NCBI GenBank assembly: GCA_016714785.1
Contig: JADKCC010000022.1
Span: 124,001 to 188,000 of the forward strand
Origin: Saprospiraceae bacterium
GTDB taxonomy: Bacteria > Bacteroidota > Bacteroidia > Chitinophagales > Saprospiraceae
Direction of reading: 5' to 3'
Length of the DNA stretch: 64,000 nucleotides
Shown: positions 55,632-64,000 of the stretch, piece after piece
Numbering within the stretch: position 1 is the first letter of the stretch
How the letters are laid out: each line of letters opens with the position of its first letter
Made by a program: the position numbers and the translations under genes
The notes under the pieces: model-generated
The model's input: only the letters and a program-made list of their open reading frames with translations
The model's database searches: none
What the model was told of the DNA's origin: nothing

Positions 55632-56513
55632 TTAATAATTTTGGTTATATTTAAATACTATGGTCATTAATGATTTTTTATCAATATCCGTGTTATTTCT
55701 GTATTTCAATAAAAAATATTTCATTTTTATTGCAGTATAAATATTTTGAGTTTTAATCATTTTTCGTAATTTATTTAATAATTCAGAAGTAGTTCTCTTT
55801 TTAATTGAATTATTCAGCGTAGAAACTTCAATTGGGCTAAAATTTAAAGTTTGAAATAAATAATGGATTGATTTTTTGAGTAATAAAATAAATGATCAAT
55901 ATGCCAATAAGACCACTTCTTTCTATTTACTATGTAATCTACTGAATCAATATTACTTGTTTCAACTACTATTAATCCATTAGGATGTAAAAAAATTACA
56001 TAAATCTATAATTGTTTGCTTCGGGTCTTCAAGATGTTCTATAACATCCCATAAAGTGATTATTCCAAAATCGGACGTTTTTAATTCATTTAGGGCACTC
56101 TTTAAATTAACATCTAAATTTAATTTTGCACTTTTTCTTCCTTCACCGGATATTTCGACGCCGTTTGCATTCCAATTGTTGTTTTGGGCAATTTTCACAA
56201 AATAACCTTGACCTGCTCCAAAGTCTAATATTTTATGATTAGGAGCATTTAATTTACTTATTAACTCCCACCGACTTTTATTTCTATTCATTATTGACTC
56301 AACATCTCTATAATAATCAATTTTATCAAATCCTTTGGCATTTGAGTAAGCATTTTCAAAATACTCTAATCCTAATTTCTTTTCTGGTCTAGGATGTAAA
56401 TAAATCAAGCCACAATTAGAACATTTTACTACACTTAATTGTGCATTCGTGAAAAAACATTTTGGATTTATAAAATTCGAATGTTTTGAACCATTACAAC
56501 TATTACAATTCAT
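55632..56513 (-). CDS. Class I SAM methyltransferase with N-terminal zinc-ribbon cysteines, two indels
   Basis: After correction, 293 residues. Four cysteines (Cys3, 6, 31, 34; CNSC and CSNCGLIYLHPRP) form a probable zinc site, as in sugar and tRNA methyltransferases of this type. SAM motifs are HKILDFGAGQGYFVKIA and IITLWDVIEHLEDP. The frame breaks in seven A at 55989-55995 (one too many) and again in six T at 55872-55877 (one too few). Correcting both yields LHPNGLIVVETSNID, KKWSYWHIDHLFYYSK and an open frame to a TAA at 55634-55632. It is the last gene of the polysaccharide operon. Confidence 0.82.
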
Positions 56514-56531
56514 TATTATTTCTTTATATGT

Positions 56532-57602
56532 TTATACTTTGCCTATAAAATTGAGTAAGTTATTGCTAAATAATTCTTGACGAAAATTAGACCTGTAATA
56601 AATACTACAATTCAAACTAATTTTTTTATAAAATTTATCATCATTTATTAGTAGTGAAATTTGATCCATTTCATCAATAAAAACTCCACATTCAGCTTCT
56701 ATTAGCTCTCTTGTGGTGTTTCTATAATTACCAATTATTGGGATACCTAAACATAAGTAATCAATATCTTTATTAGCAACCTGATTTGCATAACTAATAT
56801 TAATGGGTTCAATCAAACTCAATCCTAAAAATTTATATTCTTTTGCAAACTCAATTATTTTTATTTTGAGATCATCTATGTTCAGTCTAGGATAAATAAA
56901 AATAAATTCACTCTTTTCGAATTTGTCAAGTTTTACATCGCCAAATATAAATAATGGAATTTCCAATTTTTTTCTTAAAGACAATATTTCTAGAGCGCCT
57001 TTTTCTTCACTAAAAATTCCTAAATATAATAAAGCAATTTCTTTTTTATCATTACAAGGAAGTGTAATATTTTCAAAAGGAGAAGAGTAATAATTTATAA
57101 TTTTATTATTAGAACCTTCTAGTAAATTAAATAAAAATCGAGAATTAACTATAAGACCATTAAAGAAGTATTTAATAAGATTTTTTTCAATATTACCAAA
57201 TATATAAATTATTGGAATACTGAATATTTTGAATAAAGGAAACATTTTCGTTAGGTTGTACATTGTCAAATGAACATTGTCATCTATAGTTTCGTAAATA
57301 AGAGATTTGTCTTTATTTTTAATAAATAATGCGAATGGGAGTAAAGTCAAATCGTAAATGATACCTATATCAAAATTTTTAATTTGTGTTCTATATAAAA
57401 ATATAAGGTCCCACCTAAAAAAACTTAATGTCAAATAATTTAACACTTTGAATTTAAATGAAACTTTGTTTTTTAAATAAGGTGCACTAACAATTTCAAC
57501 TTTATGAAAATAGCTAGATAAAATTTCTTTCTCCATCAAAATACGTGGATGCGCAGGTTTCATGGTTAATGATGTGAAAATTATAATTTTTTTATTAATC
57601 AT
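56532..57602 (-). CDS. GT4-like glycosyltransferase
   Basis: A 356-residue protein resembling GT-B glycosyltransferases of family 4. The N-terminus IIIFTSLTMKPAHPRILMEK carries the HPR element seen in this group, and the acceptor domain continues with FDIGIIYDLTLLPFALFI. The C-terminal half has the nucleotide-sugar region ALLYLGIFSEEKGALEIL and LGIPIIGNYRNTTRELIEAE, where a glutamate normally contacts the donor. The donor sugar is unknown. It overlaps the upstream methyltransferase by 8 bp. Confidence 0.75.
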   Translation of the reverse strand: MINKKIIIFTSLTMKPAHPRILMEKEILSSYFHKVEIVSAPYLKNKVSFKFKVLNYLTLSFFRWDLIFLYRTQIKNFDIGIIYDLTLLPFALFIKNKDKSLIYETIDDNVHLTMYNLTKMFPLFKIFSIPIIYIFGNIEKNLIKYFFNGLIVNSRFLFNLLEGSNNKIINYYSSPFENITLPCNDKKEIALLYLGIFSEEKGALEILSLRKKLEIPLFIFGDVKLDKFEKSEFIFIYPRLNIDDLKIKIIEFAKEYKFLGLSLIEPINISYANQVANKDIDYLCLGIPIIGNYRNTTRELIEAECGVFIDEMDQISLLINDDKFYKKISLNCSIYYRSNFRQELFSNNLLNFIGKV

Positions 57603-58242
57603 ATTTTTTTTTTAAGATTACTGCATAATTTGGCAAAAAATATCTTCTAAAATATTGGAGTGGTCTTAATAAAATTATCGTTATAGCTTTCCAATAAAAT
57701 TTAGTATGATTAAAATATTCATTTAACCAATAAAATTCAACAACTTCTAATTTACTTCTCTTACTAATTTCTAGAAAATTTATTGGGTCAATCCAAACAG
57801 TATGTTCTTCGTTTACACTTGGCAATTTAAATAACATTATATTCAAAATCTGCCGAATATTAAAAGGATTTGGTGTTGTGATTAAAATTTTTCCATCTTT
57901 GTCTAAAAATTTAGAATAATATTCTAAAAATTCAACAACATTATCAACATGTTCTATAACATCTAATATTGTAATAATTTGATATTTAATATCTATGTCT
58001 AATTTATCAGGAGTAACTATATTATACCCATTATTATTTAATTTTAAAACTTCATCAAAATTGATATCTGTTCCTATTAAAGATGCTGATATAGATTTTA
58101 TTTTAGAGTGAATCCATTCAGGGTTGTTAAAACTTTTATCTTGGCCAACACAACCAACGTCAAGTACTTTTTTGTTTTTACAAAACTTGATAATAAGACT
58201 ATTTTTATCACTAATAGGTGATTTGTATATTTCGGTTATCAT
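57595..58242 (-). CDS. Class I SAM methyltransferase
   Basis: A 215-residue methyltransferase of the UbiE/Methyltransf_11-23 type. The SAM-binding glycine loop is VLDVGCVGQDKSFNNPEW, motif II is DIKYQIITILDVIEHVDNVV and motif III is GKILITTPNPFNIRQIL. In this position it probably modifies a sugar or lipid carrier of the surface polymer. It overlaps its upstream neighbour by 4 bp (ATGA) and the glycosyltransferase by 8 bp, so translation of the three is linked. Confidence 0.82.
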   Translation of the reverse strand: MITEIYKSPISDKNSLIIKFCKNKKVLDVGCVGQDKSFNNPEWIHSKIKSISASLIGTDINFDEVLKLNNNGYNIVTPDKLDIDIKYQIITILDVIEHVDNVVEFLEYYSKFLDKDGKILITTPNPFNIRQILNIMLFKLPSVNEEHTVWIDPINFLEISKRSKLEVVEFYWLNEYFNHTKFYWKAITIILLRPLQYFRRYFLPNYAVILKKKYD

Positions 58243-58907
58243 TTGTTAATAATTAAAAAATAATATTTCTTTGATTGAAAAAATCTTAAAAAGTTTTTAA
58301 GCCCTAAAGTAGTAAAAATACTTTTACAAACCACTTTGTTATAAGGATAAAATATTCTTACCTGACTATATTTACTGTCTAATTTTGAAATTAATTGGTT
58401 TATTTCATCTTTTGTATGGTTATACCACCCAGTAGGTTCGTTACCAGAAAAATCGCTAAAGGACCATATAATCAGCATTCCCTTTTCATTTGTATTTGCT
58501 AATAATTTTTCAACTTTATTGATATATTCAGATTGGTCTTTAACATTGAGAATGGAAAAACCGAATGCTGTGACACAATCGAATTTTTCTATAAACTGGA
58601 CTGTAGAATAAAAATCATAGGTAATAAATTTAAGGTCTTTACAATCGTTTAAAAGTTCATTTACTCGAATAATATTTTCAACGAAATCTGCACCAACAAC
58701 TTTTCTGAATTTGTTGGTAAGATAATAAGTTTTTAAGCCAAAGCCACAACCAATATCAAGACAAGTTGAAAGTTGTAACTTATTAAAATCAATATATTGT
58801 AATAATCTATCAAATTGATATCCAAAAAATTCAATTTCATTTTTATAACAATTTATGTGTCTAAAGCTTGCATACTTTTCTTCGTATTTAACTCTTGGTT
58901 TCATCAA
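58239..58907 (-). CDS. Class I SAM methyltransferase
   Basis: A 222-residue methyltransferase. The glycine loop is LSTCLDIGCGFGLKTYYLTN, motif II is FDCVTAFGFSILNVKDQSEY and motif III is KGMLIIWSFSDFSGNEPTGW. It differs strongly from the other two methyltransferases in the operon, so they are not recent duplicates. Substrate unknown. It lies 19 bp after the deacetylase-like gene. Confidence 0.78.
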   Translation of the reverse strand: MMKPRVKYEEKYASFRHINCYKNEIEFFGYQFDRLLQYIDFNKLQLSTCLDIGCGFGLKTYYLTNKFRKVVGADFVENIIRVNELLNDCKDLKFITYDFYSTVQFIEKFDCVTAFGFSILNVKDQSEYINKVEKLLANTNEKGMLIIWSFSDFSGNEPTGWYNHTKDEINQLISKLDSKYSQVRIFYPYNKVVCKSIFTTLGLKNFLRFFQSKKYYFLIINK

Positions 58908-58926
58908 TTCAAATTAAGTTCAGATT

Positions 58927-60189
58927 TTAACAATATTCTTTAATAATTTCACTTGATGAAACTGATTTAACCCTTGACTCTACTAAATATTGAAGTAGTT
59001 TACGGTATTCTTCTGCATAACCTTTGTATTTAAAATTTGTAAAAAAGGTATTATGCCAGAGAACAGAGATTAAACAATCATACTTGTTTTTTTCAAAAAA
59101 TTCTACTATTAATTTGGATGTATTTTTAACTGGTACATTCAAATATTTATAAAAAAGTACCGTCCATGACATTAAGTGGAACTTCAATAAAGTCAAACTC
59201 AACATTTTTTCTAAATTAAATGGTTTAAATGGTAATCCAAAAGAATTTCTAAAACCATAATGATCAGCAAACCCTAGGCTAGAATCAAGCTTAACATTTG
59301 AATCACCTATATTAAACCATAGATTAGGTATTTGAAATTTTAAAAAATGGTGCCGATTTATTTTTGTTTCAAATGGCAACATATTCAATTCTTCATTGAT
59401 GGTAAAATTTAAGGTACTTTTATGTAATCCATTGTCCTCTGATTTATTACTCAAATCCTTTAATTGTTTGCTCGAATAATCTCCATTCTTTATCTTTTTC
59501 TCTCCTATTTTATTTGAAACAAGCCAGAAAAAAGCACTTTTCATTCCATGTAAAGTATGAATAGAATTTATTTTATCTATATTTTGCCAATCTGGATTCC
59601 CAATAACCTCATTAAAAATTAGCTTCAAAATTATATCAATTCGCCCTTGCTTAAATGCCCATAAACCATCTTGCAGAAATGAACCATTCACGCTATCAAT
59701 GTCATGTGATAAAAACACCTTTGACAAGGTTGATTTAAGTATTTTGCTATTAAGTTTTAAAACATCTAAACAAAATTGTTTTAAATAGTTAAACACTAAA
59801 TTTTCAGTAACACAATTATATTTAAATTGATATGAATTTCTATACTGAAACCTATTATACGCATCATTATTTTCAAAACCATACTCTTGAAAACAATTAA
59901 GCATATAGAAGGAAGAAGATAGCCAATCAGGTTGTCCGTTTTCAAAATAAATTATTGGCTTTTCTTTAAAATAATTGTCATAACTGTATCTCTGGGCTAC
60001 CATTATTGATGTGAAAAAGCTAAAATTAATCGGGCAGGAAAAATTTGATTTATGATCGAATATAAAGTCTGCATCACCTATATTATTAACATAATTGAAA
60101 TTTAATTCAAAACATTTACTAATAATCTTAAATATTGACTTTATAGGGCCACTATAAATTTCATTTTTAGAAATAAAAATTTTATACAA
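58927..60189 (-). CDS. Polysaccharide deacetylase-like protein
   Basis: A 420-residue protein that resembles the large deacetylase-like proteins of Bacteroidota surface-polysaccharide clusters. Supporting motifs are KVFLSHDIDSVNGSF (Asp pair of the NodB fold), NRHHFLKFQIPNLW, LDSSLGFADHYGFRNSFGLP and the late histidine in SVLWHNTFFTNFKY. The N-terminal 150 residues match no family I know. The activity is inferred from the motif order; a non-catalytic role is possible. First gene of the operon. Confidence 0.6.
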   Translation of the reverse strand: MYKIFISKNEIYSGPIKSIFKIISKCFELNFNYVNNIGDADFIFDHKSNFSCPINFSFFTSIMVAQRYSYDNYFKEKPIIYFENGQPDWLSSSFYMLNCFQEYGFENNDAYNRFQYRNSYQFKYNCVTENLVFNYLKQFCLDVLKLNSKILKSTLSKVFLSHDIDSVNGSFLQDGLWAFKQGRIDIILKLIFNEVIGNPDWQNIDKINSIHTLHGMKSAFFWLVSNKIGEKKIKNGDYSSKQLKDLSNKSEDNGLHKSTLNFTINEELNMLPFETKINRHHFLKFQIPNLWFNIGDSNVKLDSSLGFADHYGFRNSFGLPFKPFNLEKMLSLTLLKFHLMSWTVLFYKYLNVPVKNTSKLIVEFFEKNKYDCLISVLWHNTFFTNFKYKGYAEEYRKLLQYLVESRVKSVSSSEIIKEYC

Positions 60190-60290
60190 TGTATATTTTT
60201 TGTTTTTAATAGTACAAAAGTAACAAAATTTTTATTTAAGGTAGAAGATTTTGCTACAAAAAAAATCACAATTATTTACCCACCTAAACA

Positions 60291-62294
60291 TCATACCTTC
60301 TTCTTCAGCGCCAACAATTCATCCCGCAACTGCGCAGCAGTGATGAAATCTAAATCTTTGGCTGCTTTTTTCATTTTTGCTTCTGTGTCGTTGATGAGTT
60401 TAGTGAGTTGATCTTTATTCATATATGCTATCACAGGATCAGCAGCAATGCTATCTTGTATATCTGGCTCTATATATACCATGGGTTTTTTACCTCGAAT
60501 GTCTAAGATCGATTTCTGATTGAGGATATCTTCCCTAGATTTAAATACCGTGGTCGGTGTGATGCCATGTTCTTGGTTATATGCAATCTGCACTGCGCGC
60601 CTCCTATTTGTCTCATCAATGGTATGGTTCATGCTGTCGGTGACTTTATCCGCATAAAAGATAACCAAACCATTACTATTTCTAGCCGCACGACCAGCGG
60701 TTTGTGTAAGTGAGCGGGCATTTCTCAAAAATCCTTCTTTGTCCGCATCGAGGACTGCTACTAATGATACTTCGGGCAAATCTAAACCTTCTCTCAAAGA
60801 TTGACACCGACTAATACATCAAACTCTCCTAACCTTAAATCTCTGATGATCTCTACCCTATCCATCGTATCTACTTCACTGTGTATATACCTTACTTTTA
60901 TGTTTAATTTTACTAGGTATTTAGTAAGTTCTTCAGCCATCCGTTTGGTGAGTGTAGTAACCAGTACCCTTTCATCACTTTCTATACGCTTTTGGATTTC
61001 GTCCATCAGATCATCTATTTGATTGATACTCGGACGCACTTCGATAGGTGGATCAAGCAATCCTGTAGGTCTTACTATTTGTTCCACAACTACACCTTCG
61101 GTTTGCGCTAGTTCATAGTCACCCGGTGTAGCACTGACATATACTACTTGATTGATGACAGATTCAAACTCATCAAAACTTAATGGTCTATTGTCCATAG
61201 CAGATGGCAATCTAAACCCAAAATTAACAAGATTTATCTTCCTTGCCCTATCTCCTCCCCACATGCCGCGTACTTGAGGCAGCGTTTGGTGGCTTTCATC
61301 TATGATCATAAGGTAATCATCTGGAAAATAATCCAATAAGCAAAAGGTCGTGTACCTTGACGCCTTCCATCAAAAAACGTGAATAATTTTCTATACCACT
61401 ACAATAACCCAACTCTCTGATCATTTCCAAGTCAAAATTGACACGTTCTTTGATTCTCTGCGCTTCCAGATATCTACCTTCTGATTCAAAAATATCTCAT
61501 GGTTGTGCAACTCATCTTCAATATCTCTGATAACTTGATTCAATCTATCTTTTGGAGCAACATAAAGATTGGCAGGAAAGATGGCGGCATGTTCTAAAGT
61601 TGTGATACGCTTACCGCTCTCAATTTCCAATTGTTCAATAACTTCAATTTCATCGCCAAAAAATATTATTCGGTAACCGTAATCCACATAAGGAAGATTG
61701 ATATCTACCGTATCTCCTTTACTCTGAAAGTGGCACGTTTAAAATCTGTTTCTGTTCTCGAGTATAAACTTTGTACTAAACTATACAAAACGCATTTCTT
61801 GATATGACTTGTCCTTTTTCAATACGAATGATGCCTGTTTTGTAATCATCAGGATTGCCCATACCATATATACAAGACACCGAAGATACTATTATGATAT
61901 CTCTCCTTCCTGAAAGCAGAGAAGAAGTGGCTCGCAGTCTCAATTTATCTATTTCTTCATTGATTTGCAAGTCCTTTTCAATATAAGTATCAAGGTGTGA
62001 TATAAGCTTCTGGTTGATAATAATCATAATAGGAGACAAAATACTCGACGGCATTCTCTGGAAAAACTCATAACTCAGCATACAACTGAGCAGTCAATGT
62101 TTTATTATGTGTTAATACCAAAGTGGGGCGATCTACTGCAGCTATTACATTGGCCATAGTGAAGGTTTGCCAGAACCAGTGACACCTAACAGAACCTGAT
62201 ACTTTTCATTATTTTCAAGGCCTTTGATCAACTGCTCTATTGCTTTAGGTTGATCACCAGTAGGCTGATAATGTGACGTTAATTTGTATGACAT
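60291..62294 (-). CDS. uvrB: Excinuclease ABC subunit B, multiple frameshifts
   Basis: The helicase-like damage-verification subunit of nucleotide excision repair, about 668 codons from the ATG at 62294 (MSYKLTSHYQPTGDQPKAIE). The Walker A motif is GVTGSGKTF once a missing A near 62167 is restored. Further family segments are SCIYGMGNPDDY, YRIIFFGDEIEVIEQL, DESHQTLPQVRGMWGGDRAR, VYVSATPGDYEL, RYIHSEVDTMDRVEI, REGLDLPEVSLVAVLDADKE and the C-terminal UVR helix. At least seven indels break the frame (for example near 62167, 62090, 62035, 61775, 61490 and 60795). All parts are present in order, so this is a full-length gene in poor sequence, less likely a pseudogene. Confidence 0.9.
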
Positions 62295-62317
62295 GCAGTG
62301 TATTAATTATGGAAGTA

Positions 62318-62325
62318 CAAAGATA
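62318..62325 (-). promoter_or_regulatory. -7 box of uvrB
   Basis: The minus strand reads TATCTTTG, an exact consensus match 24 bp upstream of the uvrB ATG. Confidence 0.5.
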
Positions 62326-62522
62326 GTGATTCTTTGGATAATTTTTTTTTGTAAATATATTCAAGTATTTTAATAATAACGCTGAAAGAAAAATCTAAAT
62401 AATTTTAAACCATAAATATTTTAATTCGATTTTCGTGCAAATACCAACAATAAAACGTAAAATCAAAATTACTTCTTGATAAACAAAATTAAATTTTATA
62501 ATAAAATGTAAATAAATCTCCG

Positions 62523-62530
62523 TAATTTTG
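62523..62530 (+). promoter_or_regulatory. -7 box of the E1 dehydrogenase gene
   Basis: TAATTTTG, an exact consensus match, 45 bp upstream of the ATG at 62575. No -33 box is evident. Confidence 0.4.
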
Positions 62531-62574
62531 CCAATCAATTCCTTTGATAACCTAACCAACCTAATTTCTAAAGT

Positions 62575-64000
62575 ATGATAACTGATAATCAATTTACGCT
62601 AGAAATATCATCATCCACCACAGATGATGAAACTAATTACAGAAAAGATGTACTAAATGATTTGTGGATATGTCTGATAAGCCGTGAGGCCAGTCTCTTG
62701 GGGCGAAAAGAAGTGCTTAATGGAAGGCAAAATTTGGGATACTTGGTGATGGAAAGGAAGTTCCTAGTAGCTATGGCTGAGAGCTTTCCGCAAAGGCGAT
62801 TGGCGTTCTGGATATTATAGGGATCAAACCTTTATGTTTGCTAGAGGATTATGCACCGTAGAACAGTATTTTTGCACAGCTTTATGCAGATTCCGAAAAT
62901 GATCCTTTTTCTGGTGGCCGACAGATGAATAGCCATTTTGCAACACCATTGATCGATGCAGATGGGAATGGCTAGATCAGACCCAAATGTATAATGTTTC
63001 GTCTGACATATCATGTACTGCTGGTCAAATGGCTCGTGGACTGGGATTAGCCATGGCTTCCAAAAAATATAGAAAATTAGATATACCTTCTCATCGCAAA
63101 TTTTCTGACAATGGCAATGAAGTAAGTTTTGTGACAATAGGAGACTCTTCTACTTCAGAAGGCATATTTTGGGAAACAATGAATGCCTCGGCTGTAATGA
63201 GAGTACGACTTTTAGTTGCTGTTTGGGATGATGGATATGGGATAATGTTCCAGTTGAAATGCAAACAGCCAAAGGTTCTATATAAAAAGCTTTGGAAGGC
63301 TTTTTGCAGATGGCAATGGCAATGGCATTATGATATATACGGTAAAAGGATGGGATTATCCAGAATTATGTGCAGTTTTTGGAAAAGTATCACTCCAAAG
63401 TTAGAGACCAGCATATTCCAGCTTTGATTCATATCCAAGAATTAACGCAGCCCCAAGGGCATTCTACCAGCGGATCGCATGAAAGATATAAAACACCTGA
63501 AAGACTGCAATGGGAGAAGGATAATGACTGTATTAAAAGGATGGCTGAATGGATAGTAGAAAATGGAATTGCAACACAAGAAGAAGTAGATGCGTTAAAG
63601 GTTAAAGCCATAGAATATACGAAAAATGCTAAGGATTCTGCTTGGAAAACATATAGTAATAGTGTAAAATCACATCAAAATACATTAAAGAATATTTATC
63701 AAGAAGTTCCATCTGTATCAAAAACTGAAGCCATTCAACATCTAGAGAGTGACCTAAATAATACGGTGAATGTTACATTTTTCAGAAGTATTATCTAATG
63801 CAAGAAAACTTTCCATTCAACTTAAAAGGTTAAATATTGCTAATGATGGGCTTCGGGATTTTATATCGAGGGGAATGAAAATCGGTGATGAAAGGTACCA
63901 TACTCATTTATATAGTGATACCAAATATTCTGCGCTCAACATACCTGTGGTAGCTCCTAAATTTGGTTTTAGAGCCGAAACTGTCAATGGTTATCAAATA
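62575..64000 (+). CDS. 2-Oxoacid dehydrogenase E1, probably fused alpha/beta type (partial, many frameshifts)
   Basis: A ThDP-dependent E1 component of a branched-chain 2-oxoacid (or pyruvate) dehydrogenase complex. After correcting indels the sequence reads through YYRDQTFMFARGL, DPFSGGRQMNSHFATPL, MYNVSSDISCTAGQMARGLG, the ThDP motif SFVTIGDSSTSEGIFWETMN and ELTQPQGHSTSGSHERYKTP. It continues past the usual alpha-chain end into a beta-chain-like start (NVTFSEVLSNARKLSIQ), with the frame break at about 63778. It runs off the window. The fused layout is common in Bacteroidota. At least six indels lie in 1.4 kb. Confidence 0.85.

Noticed and set aside
1..64000. CRISPR array, prophage, insertion sequence or rRNA/tRNA genes
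   Set aside because: The only regular repeats are the coding 162-bp array, the PKD pairs and the degenerate operon spacers. No transposase, integrase, Cas or phage protein and no RNA operon was seen.

Overview
The window is AT-rich DNA from a member of the Bacteroidota, by inference close to Saprospiraceae or a related environmental lineage. The evidence is type IX secretion (T9SS) cargo with both sorting-domain types, a PorV/PorQ-like protein, Omp28 and DUF6029 proteins, an HU/SPOR protein, a fused E1 alpha/beta dehydrogenase, and promoters with the Bacteroidota -7 box (TAnnTTTG). No rRNA, tRNA, CRISPR, phage or transposase gene was found.

Layout. (1) 1-10792, minus strand: a nearly complete branched-chain amino acid operon in transcript order leuA-leuC-leuD-(four-helix-bundle gene)-leuB-ilvD-(DinB gene)-ilvB-ilvN-ilvC, with ilvC running off the left edge. 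Its spacers share a two-part degenerate repeat, and leuC carries one in-frame TAA. (2) 11119-16944: housekeeping and envelope genes (NTF2-like protein, YggS, deoxynucleoside kinase, gatC plus an ABC ATPase, HU/SPOR membrane protein, a two-component system). (3) 17106-29657: TonB-dependent receptor, rpe, a PKD-rich secreted metalloprotease, a SpoU methyltransferase, a trans-sulfuration enzyme, a PorV/PorQ-like protein and gamma-glutamyltransferase. (4) 30029-40927: S9 peptidase, HMA protein, QueD, a tyrosine phenol-lyase/tryptophanase-type enzyme, and a divergent sulfide oxidation/sulfur relay operon (sqr, DsrC/TusE-like, DsrE2-like), followed by a possible micro-gene and an outer-membrane pair. 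(5) 41106-51150: aldehyde dehydrogenase, two universal stress proteins, an 883-bp gene-free region full of palindromes, a LytTR response regulator with its propeller histidine kinase, and a T9SS type B protein. (6) 51255-55474: a secreted protein with about 20 tandem 54-residue repeats. (7) 55632-60189: a very AT-rich surface-polysaccharide operon. (8) 60291-64000: uvrB and a fused 2-oxoacid dehydrogenase E1 gene, both riddled with frameshifts.

How the parts fit. The amino acid operon makes valine and leucine from pyruvate. The sqr operon and the lyase gene share a promoter region with two identical palindromic half-site pairs, which suggests joint control by a Crp/Fnr-type regulator. A related palindrome precedes the micro-gene at 37579, and another precedes a universal stress gene. 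Three T9SS cargo proteins, a PorV-like protein, the polysaccharide cluster and the propeller sensor point to a surface-rich, polymer-degrading or floc-dwelling life.

Data quality. Several genes are broken by single-base indels, mostly in homopolymer runs (rpe, the metalloprotease, the propeller kinase, the type B protein, one methyltransferase). Indels become dense after about 60 kb. Most are more likely sequencing errors than true pseudogenes. Such genes are annotated over their full corrected span, with the indel positions given.
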